From JBOFLG01 sp051657745 (GTDB lineage: Bacteria; Actinomycetota; Actinomycetes; Actinomycetales; Dermatophilaceae), in contig JBOFLG010000058.1 in NCBI GenBank assembly GCA_051657745.1, forward strand, positions 1-9,847: 9,847 nucleotides of DNA. The letters run 5' to 3'. A model generated the notes under the pieces. The model was not told the DNA's origin. It was given only the letters and a program-made list of their open reading frames with translations, and did not search any database. Made by a program: the position numbers and the translations under genes. Of this stretch, positions 1-5,604 are shown one piece after another; position 1 is the stretch's first letter, and every line of letters begins with the position of its first letter.

Positions 1-30
1 AGGAGTGTGCGCACTACTGCGCACACTCCT
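1..30. terminator. Perfect 13-bp hairpin at the window edge
   Basis: Bases 1-13 (AGGAGTGTGCGCA) are the exact reverse complement of bases 18-30, with a 4-base loop (CTAC). A perfect 13-bp stem with a short loop would fold very stably in RNA. No T-run follows on either strand, but actinobacterial terminators often lack one. The most likely role is transcription termination for a gene to the left of the window, or for the minus-strand gene ending at 189. An operator for a dimeric regulator is also possible, because the repeat is symmetric and the upstream context is missing. Confidence 0.4.
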
Positions 31-46
31 CGACCAGGGAACCGCT

Positions 47-70
47 CCTGCATTTCACGGGAAATTCAGG
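47..70. repeat. Second imperfect inverted repeat
   Basis: CCTGCATTTC (47-56) and GAAATTCAGG (61-70) pair at 9 of 10 positions around a 4-base spacer. The repeat lies 119 bases beyond the stop of the minus-strand secreted-protein gene and 17 bases from the first hairpin. It may help terminate that transcript or be an operator. The sequence alone does not decide. Confidence 0.3.
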
Positions 71-124
71 AAATGACCAAACTACCGACCCGTGAATACA
101 CCCGAATCACGAAAGGGGGAATCC

Positions 125-220
125 ATGAAATGGGCTCGCATTCGCAGTTACAATCCCAGAACGACCGAAAAATCTCGCGGAAACCCCGTCACTTTACCCT
201 CGGACCAGTGCAGCCCTTAA
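125..220 (+). CDS. Doubtful 31-residue ORF with a good ribosome binding site
   Basis: An ATG at 125 is preceded by AGGGGGA ending four bases upstream, one of the best Shine-Dalgarno matches in the window. It opens a 31-codon frame ending in TAA at 218-220. The peptide starts MKWARIRSYN, is basic, and has no membrane segment or recognisable domain. Its end overlaps the 3' end of the opposite-strand secreted-protein gene by about 32 bases. It could be a small protein, a leader peptide, or the 5' stub of a gene that has been lost. The only support is the ribosome binding site and the tidy stop. Confidence 0.18.
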   Translation: MKWARIRSYNPRTTEKSRGNPVTLPSDQCSP

Positions 221-491
221 GCGCCACCGTGAGCTCAGCATTTTTGGACGTGCGGTTCGCCCGGCTGACTCCATTCCACGATTGATACACCCGGCTCCTC
301 TCCTGCTGGGTTCCGCAGGAGAAAGCATAGCTAGGGCCATCATTGACACCAAGCACGCCACGAACGCTGGCTGCTGCATTTGGTGCCACTATCAAGGCAG
401 CTGCGACTGACACAGAGCCCGCAACCGCTGCAATCACTCGACGTCGACTCTTTGGCCGGCTCGAAACATTGCTTGTCATTGGCACTCTCAT
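189..491 (-). CDS. Small secreted protein with two cysteines, unknown function
   Basis: The 100-residue product has a classical Sec signal peptide. A basic stretch (PKSRRR, about residues 13-18) precedes a hydrophobic core at about 19-36 (VIAAVAGSVSVAAALIVAP), and a likely signal-peptidase site follows NAAA near residue 41. The mature part of about 60 residues is basic and contains exactly two cysteines (in FSCG and KGCT), which could form one disulfide. No family is recognised. A second in-frame ATG at 479 has GAGAG five bases upstream, while the ATG at 491 has AGAAAG only two bases away, so the true start may be 479, giving a 96-residue precursor. The gene stands alone and its codons are less GC-biased than those of its neighbours, which hints at acquisition or weak expression. 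It could be an extracellular inhibitor, a peptide toxin or a structural secreted protein; nothing visible separates these. Confidence 0.6.
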   Translation of the reverse strand: MRVPMTSNVSSRPKSRRRVIAAVAGSVSVAAALIVAPNAAASVRGVLGVNDGPSYAFSCGTQQERSRVYQSWNGVSRANRTSKNAELTVALKGCTGPRVK

Positions 492-617
492 TTCTTTCTG
501 GGAAAATCCGAAAATTGCCTTGCGGCGAGAAAATCAGAAAGATTCTCAGGCTGCCGCTACGCTAGCACACCCCATCAGCGCCGTCGGTGGTAGTCGGATA
601 GGGCCATATGATACCTG

Positions 618-651
618 GTGGTGGTATAGAAGTAGTAGTGGTGGCATAGAA
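618..651. repeat. Two 14-bp direct repeats spaced 20 bp apart
   Basis: GTGGTGGTATAGAA (618-631) and GTGGTGGCATAGAA (638-651) match at 13 of 14 bases, with their starts exactly 20 bp apart, about two helical turns. They lie in the 225-base gap (492-716) upstream of the secreted-protein gene and downstream of the kinase/DUF4173 gene. Same-face spacing suggests tandem sites for a DNA-binding protein, possibly an activator of the gene at 189-491. The repeats are 127 bases or more from that start, which is far for a simple activator. Apart from these repeats and an AT-rich stretch, no gene or clear terminator was found in the gap. Confidence 0.35.
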
Positions 652-716
652 ATGGCGAGAGCCTTTCCGAAGAATTTCGCAGGGAGCGGATCACCCGCAC
701 CAACCAGACCGACGGC

Positions 717-3533
717 TCAGCGCCCGTAGCCTGAGAACTCGATGTCCATCATCTCCGAGCACGTCGCCGAGGACGTCCCACCCGGCTCGATGCCCGAGGT
801 TGCCACCGCGGATGCCGCCCGGGCCCGGCCGAGATTCCACCCCAGCCAGTCGTCGCTCTCGCCAGCATCCCCTCCGCGGTACCCGAGCACGCAGCCCACC
901 AGGTCGGCAGGGAGGCGCTCGGAGATCACCGGGACCGCGTCATCCGAGAGGCTCGACAGGTACGAGCCATCAAGTGGCCTCCCGGCCTCGAAGCGGTCAA
1001 TGTTGCGGCCAGCCACCCAGGCATCGGGATTCATCGCGGCGAACCCGAGGGTGAACACCGCACCCGAGACGAGCACCGAGCGCGGCACCCACGACCAGGA
1101 CAACCGCACCGCGCCAGCCAGCACGAACACCACGACCAGCCCTAACCACAACTCGAACCCGTCGACCCAGACCCGCAGCACGGTGTACCCGAACGCCTCC
1201 TGGTAGAGCGACATCCGAGACAGCGCCGACGCCACCACCGCGAGAGTGAACACCCCCAACACCCCGACGACACCACGCAGCAGGGCCCGGTCGCGGGCCG
1301 TCGCCACCGAGGCCACCCGCACCGTCACCGCGACGACCACGACGGTGAGGAACGTCGCCGCGGTCAGCTGCCCGAAGCCCTGGTGCACGTACTCGGCGTA
1401 GGTCAGCCCGGTGGTGCGCCGCAGATACTCGCGACCGCCCCACATCGCGGTCGCCTGTGCGGCGAGGAACCCGCCGAACAGCACCACGACCACGCCCACC
1501 GGCACCGCCCACTCCCAGGCCCGGCGGCCCCGGCGGCCGGGCGGCATCCGGAACGCGTCGGCCACCGGCGGGTTCATCGCGAGATACGACCCGGTCAGCG
1601 AAACGCCGGCAACGAGGACGAAGAGGAAGATGCGCGCGACGATGCTGTCCCAGCCGAGGTCGGGTACCACCGCCTCCGCCCACGAGCCGAACACGGCATC
1701 GCCGGTGGCGAACAGCCCGCCGAACACCGCAAGCACCATGACCGAGAGGCCGAGCGTGCGCAGCACCGGCCAGAGGATCGACACCCGCCCGACTGCGGTC
1801 ACCGTGCGCCCGAGCAACGGCAGACCGCGCAGCGCCGCAAGGGGCCAGGCGGCGGCGCTTGCCACCATCGCGAGCAGCCCGTGCGCCCGAGTCAGCCCGA
1901 CCGCGGCCACCGTGACCCCGGCAAGCACGGCCAGGGTGACCACCCCGCTAGAGGCACGGACCGCGACCGTGGTGGCGAGCAGTGCGGCCAGCACCCCGCA
2001 CAGCACGGTCCATGGGTGCGAGCGGTGCCGCGCCACCGACCACATCGTCCCGCCGGTGGCGAGCATGGTCAGCACGGTGGCCAGCCCGAACGAACGGTCA
2101 ACCCAGGTCAGTGCCGCGAACGCGCCGATCGCCAGCGCGGTCAGCAGCACCACGGGTCGCGGCCTGCGGTCCGGCTCAGGCCACACCTGCTCGAATGGGC
2201 CCGGGCCACCGCCGTACGGACCGGATGACGCCCACGCACCGGATGACGCACGAGCGGCGGATGCCGGCGCTGCGGGTGCAGGTACGGCAGCCGCGGGTGG
2301 GATGGTGGCGGGCACGGCAGGTGGGGTGATGGCAGGTACGGCAGCCGCGGGTGGGATGGTGGCGGGCACGGCAGCCGCGGGTGGGGTGGTGGTCATCGGT
2401 ATCTCCTGGGTCGGGCGGTCCTGGTCGTGAACCACGCCGCGTGCCCGATCCGGGCGGGTCGGCGGGGTACGCGGAAGCACGGCGCGGAGCACGGCCCCGT
2501 TCGCGCCGGGGGGCGTGGGAACGACCCTGATCGCGCCGCCGTGCAGCGTGCACACCCAACTCGCGATGGCCAGACCCAGGCCGGTGCCACCACCGGCGTC
2601 GTCGCCACGGCCGAACCGGTCGAAAACCTGCTCGGCGCGCTCGGCCGGGATTCCCGGCCCTTCGTCGCGCACCTCGAGCGACCAGCGGTCGCCGTCCAGT
2701 TCACGGGCGCCGAGACGCACCGTGCCACCGGGTGGGCTGTGCCGCACGGCGTTGTCGACGAGGTTGGCGACGAGCTGGGCGAGCCGGGCCGGGTCGGCCC
2801 GCACGGTGAGGTCGGTGGGCGACACGTCGAGCAGGACGGCCGCCTCGCGGCCCCCGACCATCGACTCGTCGGCGGCCCGGCGGAGCAGCGCCGACACCGC
2901 GACCTCCCGGACCCGCAAGGGCACCGCACCGGCATCGATGCGCGACAGGTCGAGGAGATCGGTCACGAGCACGCTCAGCCGCTCGGCCTGGTGCAGCGCG
3001 GCCCGCAGCGCGGCGTCATCCGGCCGTACGACGCCATCAACGAGGTTCTCCAGCAGCGCCCGCTGCGCGGTGAGCGGGGTGCGCAGCTCGTGCGAGACGG
3101 TGGCCACCAACTCGCGACGCTGCCGGTCGGCGGCGACGAGATCGGCCGCCATCGCGGTGAACGCGCGAGCCAGCACCCCCACCTCGTCGGATGACGTGGC
3201 CCGGACCCGCCGGGTGTAGTCGCCGGCCGCCATCGCCTCCGCGGCGGCGGTCATCTCGCGCAACGGCGACGTCATCCCCCGGGCCAGCCACAGCGTCACG
3301 GCGAGCGCGGCCGCGAGAGTCACCGGCGCGCTCATCCACAGCGGCACACCGGCCGAGTCGCCGATCGCGGCGACCACGAGCGCCGCGACGACGCTCGCTG
3401 CGACCAGCAGGCCCAACTTGGTGCGGATCGAGGCCACCGCGTCGAGCGGCCGAGAAGCACCCACCGAACCATCAGCACCCACCGGGCCGTCAGCACCCAC
3501 CGGGCCGTTGGCATCGAACGGTGCGGACCTCAT
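717..3533 (-). CDS. Sensor histidine kinase fused in frame to a DUF4173/DUF4153 membrane protein
   Basis: One unbroken frame of 938 residues. Residues 1-379 form a complete HAMP-type sensor kinase: two membrane helices (about 41-58 and 66-85) with almost no extracellular loop, a HAMP segment (about 86-136), the phospho-acceptor box VSHELRTP with His148, an N box (Asn257/Asn261), G1 (DEGPGIP, Asp290), an F box (304-307) and G2 (GGTGLGLAI, 315-323). The short sensor loop suggests sensing within the membrane. Residues 380-938 begin with a Pro/Ala repeat linker, then about 11-12 membrane helices, then a soluble tail with the NPDAWVAGRNIDRF stretch and SLSDDAVP typical, from memory, of DUF4173/DUF4153 proteins, whose function is unknown. 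The start overlaps the regulator's stop (ATGA at 3530-3533), indicating translational coupling. The kinase normally ends near residue 354 (VLRAVLP), and related genomes usually encode the two halves separately. An internal start at 2396 may yield the second half alone (559 residues). Confidence 0.9.
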   Translation of the reverse strand: MRSAPFDANGPVGADGPVGADGSVGASRPLDAVASIRTKLGLLVAASVVAALVVAAIGDSAGVPLWMSAPVTLAAALAVTLWLARGMTSPLREMTAAAEAMAAGDYTRRVRATSSDEVGVLARAFTAMAADLVAADRQRRELVATVSHELRTPLTAQRALLENLVDGVVRPDDAALRAALHQAERLSVLVTDLLDLSRIDAGAVPLRVREVAVSALLRRAADESMVGGREAAVLLDVSPTDLTVRADPARLAQLVANLVDNAVRHSPPGGTVRLGARELDGDRWSLEVRDEGPGIPAERAEQVFDRFGRGDDAGGGTGLGLAIASWVCTLHGGAIRVVPTPPGANGAVLRAVLPRTPPTRPDRARGVVHDQDRPTQEIPMTTTPPAAAVPATIPPAAAVPAITPPAVPATIPPAAAVPAPAAPASAARASSGAWASSGPYGGGPGPFEQVWPEPDRRPRPVVLLTALAIGAFAALTWVDRSFGLATVLTMLATGGTMWSVARHRSHPWTVLCGVLAALLATTVAVRASSGVVTLAVLAGVTVAAVGLTRAHGLLAMVASAAAWPLAALRGLPLLGRTVTAVGRVSILWPVLRTLGLSVMVLAVFGGLFATGDAVFGSWAEAVVPDLGWDSIVARIFLFVLVAGVSLTGSYLAMNPPVADAFRMPPGRRGRRAWEWAVPVGVVVVLFGGFLAAQATAMWGGREYLRRTTGLTYAEYVHQGFGQLTAATFLTVVVVAVTVRVASVATARDRALLRGVVGVLGVFTLAVVASALSRMSLYQEAFGYTVLRVWVDGFELWLGLVVVFVLAGAVRLSWSWVPRSVLVSGAVFTLGFAAMNPDAWVAGRNIDRFEAGRPLDGSYLSSLSDDAVPVISERLPADLVGCVLGYRGGDAGESDDWLGWNLGRARAASAVATSGIEPGGTSSATCSEMMDIEFSGYGR
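2281..2374. repeat. Exact 40-bp direct repeat inside the Pro/Ala linker
   Basis: Bases 2281-2320 are repeated exactly at 2335-2374, with a 54-base period, and shorter partial copies lie between and after them (2321-2334, 2371-2392). On the coding (minus) strand this encodes a Pro/Ala-rich linker (PPAAAVPATI-type units) at the start of the DUF4173 half. Exact repeats in a coding region point to recent duplication by slippage or recombination, so linker length may vary between strains. Confidence 0.85.
2394..2407 (-). promoter_or_regulatory. Internal ribosome binding site and ATG at the fusion junction
   Basis: On the minus strand AGGAG is followed by six bases (ATACCG) and an ATG (2396-2394) in the same frame as the 938-residue ORF. 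The downstream part, 559 residues, is a normal length for a free DUF4173-type protein, and the upstream 379 residues are a normal length for a kinase. In a second frame the same ATG forms an ATGA with a TGA stop, the usual shape of coupled start-stop junctions. This suggests the two halves were once separate, coupled genes and that the internal start may still work. Confidence 0.6.
3455..3508. repeat. 18-bp tandem repeats encoding a Gly/Val/Ala/Asp-rich N terminus
   Basis: CAGCACCCACCGGGCCGT occurs exactly at 3473-3490 and 3491-3508, and a degenerate copy (14 of 18) lies at 3455-3472. They encode the GPVGAD-type repeats at kinase residues 10-27, before the first membrane helix. The segment is probably an unstructured cytoplasmic tail whose copy number may vary. 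Confidence 0.75.
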
Positions 3534-4255
3534 GTGCCACTCCCGGGATCGAGCGCGTAACCGACACCGTGCACCGTGCGCACCCGGTCGGCGCCGATCT
3601 TGGCGCGCAACGCCTTGACGTGACTATCCAGGGTGCGAGTGCCCGCGGCATCCGCCCAGCCCCACACCTCACGCATCAGCGCATCCCGGGTGCGCACCAC
3701 GCCAGGTTCGGCAGCGAGCGCGCAGAGCAGGTCGAACTCCAACGGCGTCAGGTGCACCGCCTCGCCGTCGACCGCGACCCGGCGGGTGGCGGTCTCGACC
3801 ACCACACCGGCGATCGTCATCCGGCCGTTCTCCTGGGCCAACTGCGCAGCCCGCTCCACCCGGCGCAGCAGGGCGCGGACCCGAGCCACCACCTCGCGCA
3901 GCGAGAACGGCTTGGTCAGGTAGTCGTCGGCGCCGACTCCGAGGCCGACGAGCAGGTCGGTCTCGTCATCGCGGGCGGTGAGCATCAGCACCGGTACCGG
4001 CCGCACGGCCTGGATGCGCCGGCACACCTCGAGGCCGTCGAACCCGGGAAGCATGATGTCGAGGACCACGAGATCCGGCGGCTGGGCGGCAGCCATGTCG
4101 ACTGCTGTCGGGCCGTCGAACGCCTGGTCGGCGGTGAACCCCTCGGCGCGGAGCCGGTCGGTGACGGCCTGGCTGATCGTCGGCTCATCCTCGACCACCA
4201 GCACCCGGGATCGACGACCCCGGTGGGATGCCGTGTACGCGCCGTCCTCGGTCAT
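3530..4255 (-). CDS. OmpR/PhoB-family response regulator
   Basis: The 241-residue protein has a receiver domain at residues 17-130: acidic pocket Glu22/Asp23, phospho-acceptor Asp66 in VVLDIMLPG, Thr93 and Lys115 (LTKPF). A winged-helix DNA-binding domain follows at about 145-237 (LTPLEFDLLCALA, the TRTLDSHVKALRAKIG recognition region, and VHGVGYAL at the end). It is the expected partner of the downstream kinase: its TGA overlaps the kinase ATG by four bases. It should be phosphorylated by the kinase at Asp66 and act as a transcription factor. The ATG at 4255 has only a weak GGCGA upstream, so the transcript could be leaderless or start nearby. The targets cannot be read from the window. The neighbouring membrane half of the kinase gene and the operon's own promoter are the natural candidates. 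Confidence 0.95.
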   Translation of the reverse strand: MTEDGAYTASHRGRRSRVLVVEDEPTISQAVTDRLRAEGFTADQAFDGPTAVDMAAAQPPDLVVLDIMLPGFDGLEVCRRIQAVRPVPVLMLTARDDETDLLVGLGVGADDYLTKPFSLREVVARVRALLRRVERAAQLAQENGRMTIAGVVVETATRRVAVDGEAVHLTPLEFDLLCALAAEPGVVRTRDALMREVWGWADAAGTRTLDSHVKALRAKIGADRVRTVHGVGYALDPGSGT

Positions 4256-4298
4256 GTCGCCGAGCGTATTGGCGCACCGCTGGAGCCCATGCGAGCAA

Positions 4299-4310
4299 GA
4301 TCTGGAGATC
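4299..4310. promoter_or_regulatory. Short inverted repeat upstream of the response regulator
   Basis: GATCT and AGATC flank a two-base spacer, 43 bases or more upstream of the regulator's start. The location in the presumed operon promoter makes it a candidate operator, for example for autoregulation. Arms of five bases can occur by chance, and no convincing -10/-35 pair was found beside it. Confidence 0.2.
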
Positions 4311-4336
4311 GTGTGAACGTGTGGGCGCAGCTCTGC

Positions 4337-4535
4337 TCAGACCAACTCAGCACGGCAGGGCAGTCGTGGTGCCGTCACCAGACGCGCCTCCGCGATGACA
4401 GCGGCAGGTCGAGACCGGCCGCGGGGCGACGTACAGCGCGTCATCGACGCTCACCCGGTGTCGCAAGGACCACGCCCGCCTGCTCACTGCGCGCGAATGC
4501 AGGGAGCGGTAGTCCACGAGCGCCGGCGTCGACAT
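4337..4535 (-). pseudogene. Decayed C-terminal fragment of a VapC-like PIN-domain toxin
   Basis: Read in three successive frames, this stretch gives the end of a PIN-domain ribonuclease. Frame one has RRAWSLRHRVSVDDALYVA, matching the conserved VapC helix with its acidic residue before ALYVA. Frame two continues with AAGLDLPLS. Frame three ends ARLVTAPRLPCRAELV and a TGA at 4337-4339. Two frameshifts (near 4426 and near 4398) separate the pieces. The usual N-terminal half with the first catalytic Asp is absent: the stop codon of the DJ-1-family gene lies at 4544, just upstream. The last acidic site, normally in a DARL motif, reads EARL. No antitoxin gene is nearby. VapC toxins cleave RNA in toxin-antitoxin pairs, but this remnant cannot be active. 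The assignment rests on remembered family motifs. Confidence 0.6.
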
Positions 4536-4543
4536 CGTGTCGG

Positions 4544-5344
4544 TCACCGACGGTCCGCGGCCAGATCGGTCAGGGCCGACGTGCGGCTCGCGCCCGGCGT
4601 TGCCGGGTCACCGGCGGCATCGAGCGCCGCCAGCGCCTCCTCGGTCCTGGGGTGGTTGCGCTCCGTCTCGAGCAGCCGGACGACGGCCTGGGCGAGGCCC
4701 GGGGCGCTGGCTGGATTCTGGCCGGTGACGAGCCGACCGTCGACCACGACCTGAGCCGCGAAACTCTCGGCGGGCCGGTGCGTGGCCCCGCGAGCGACCA
4801 GCGCGTCGGCGAGCAAGAACGGCACGACGTCGGCGAGCCCGACGGCATCCTCCTCGTCGTTGGTGAAGGCCGCGACGTTCTTGCCGGCCACGAGCGCGGT
4901 GCCATCGCTCAGGGTGACATCGACGAGGCCAGCCGGGCCGTGGCACACCGCCGCCACGACGCCGCCGTTCTCGTATATCTCGCGGGTGACCCGTTGCAGG
5001 TCGGCGTTGCCGCGGAAGTCCCACATCGTCCCGTGACCGCCAGCGAAGACGACCACGTCGTACCGGCTTGAGTCGATGGTGTCGGGCGCCGGGGTGTCAG
5101 CGAGCTGGGCCGCGATCACCGGGTCGGCAAGGAACTCCCGCTGGACCGCGTCGTCGGCGTCGTACCCGTCCATCGGGGGCCGGCCGCCACGCACCGAGAC
5201 CAGGTCGACGTCGATGCCCGCAGCGGCCAGAGCCTGCCACGGATGGGCCGCCTCGGAGACGTAGAAGCCGGTCGATCGGCCGGTGTCGCCGATCTGGTCA
5301 TGGCTGGTGAGCACGATCAGCGCCCTACGGAAGAGAGTGGTCAC
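4544..5344 (-). CDS. DJ-1/PfpI-family protein, Hsp31/glyoxalase III-like
   Basis: The 266-residue product carries the features of the Hsp31-like branch of the DJ-1 superfamily: GFYVSEAAHPW with Glu31, VVFAGGHGTMWDF (about residues 98-110), and the nucleophile elbow AVCHGPAGL with Cys134-His135. This Glu-Cys-His set is what glutathione-independent glyoxalase III enzymes use to convert methylglyoxal to lactate, and related proteins are proposed chaperones or deglycases. The enzyme is presumably cytoplasmic; no signal peptide is seen. I start it at the GTG at 5344 because AAGGA lies seven bases upstream and homology begins there; the frame is open back to an ATG at 5443, but that adds 33 residues of low-quality sequence. 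The roughly 45-residue C-terminal tail beyond the family core is acidic then Ser/Arg-rich. The gene is divergent from a LysR regulator with a palindrome between them, so it is the likely target. Confidence 0.9.
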   Translation of the reverse strand: MTTLFRRALIVLTSHDQIGDTGRSTGFYVSEAAHPWQALAAAGIDVDLVSVRGGRPPMDGYDADDAVQREFLADPVIAAQLADTPAPDTIDSSRYDVVVFAGGHGTMWDFRGNADLQRVTREIYENGGVVAAVCHGPAGLVDVTLSDGTALVAGKNVAAFTNDEEDAVGLADVVPFLLADALVARGATHRPAESFAAQVVVDGRLVTGQNPASAPGLAQAVVRLLETERNHPRTEEALAALDAAGDPATPGASRTSALTDLAADRR

Positions 5345-5449
5345 TAGGTGTCCTTCGTGAGGTCGAACGGATGCCGCCCGTCGGTCCGGAGCGGCGCGGT
5401 CTCCACCCTGCCGTGCGGCGACCTGACGGTCCACTAGCGTCACCTGTAC

Positions 5450-5473
5450 CTGCCATCACGACCGTGATGGCAG
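5450..5473. promoter_or_regulatory. Perfect palindrome between divergent DJ-1 and LysR genes, probable operator
   Basis: CTGCCATCAC (5450-5459) and GTGATGGCAG (5464-5473) are exact reverse complements around GACC. The site sits centrally in the 260-base divergent intergenic region, 105 bases or more from the enzyme start and 131 bases or more from the LysR start. LysR proteins typically bind such dyads, often T-N11-A; here the inner TCAC-GACC-GTGA has T-N10-A. A perfect 10-bp arm is unlikely by chance. The rest of the 5345-5604 gap shows only the two ribosome binding sites. Confidence 0.6.
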
Positions 5474-5604
5474 AGGCCTCCCCGATGCTGCCCCGGCGAG
5501 GTCCCCGACCAGCGATGGTCCGCTCGGTCACGACCCGGAAAGGACGGCACCGGAGCGACCGCACGCACGCACCCGACGGATGACAACATTCCTGGAGTAG
5601 GCGG

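Noticed and set aside
607..612. TATGAT as a plus-strand promoter -10
   Set aside because: No -35 at the right distance and no plus-strand gene follows; downstream is the convergent end of the kinase/DUF4173 gene.
343..729. 128-codon plus-strand open frame
   Set aside because: It crosses the signal-peptide gene antisense and then the repeat region; no ribosome binding site or domain.
3191..5071. 626-codon plus-strand open frame
   Set aside because: It runs antisense through the kinase, the regulator, the PIN remnant and the DJ-1 gene, has His/Arg/Pro-rich composition and no domain; a typical high-GC shadow.
5345..5443. N-terminal extension of the DJ-1-family protein to an ATG at 5443
   Set aside because: The extra 33 residues match nothing in the family, and the GTG at 5344 has AAGGA at the right distance.
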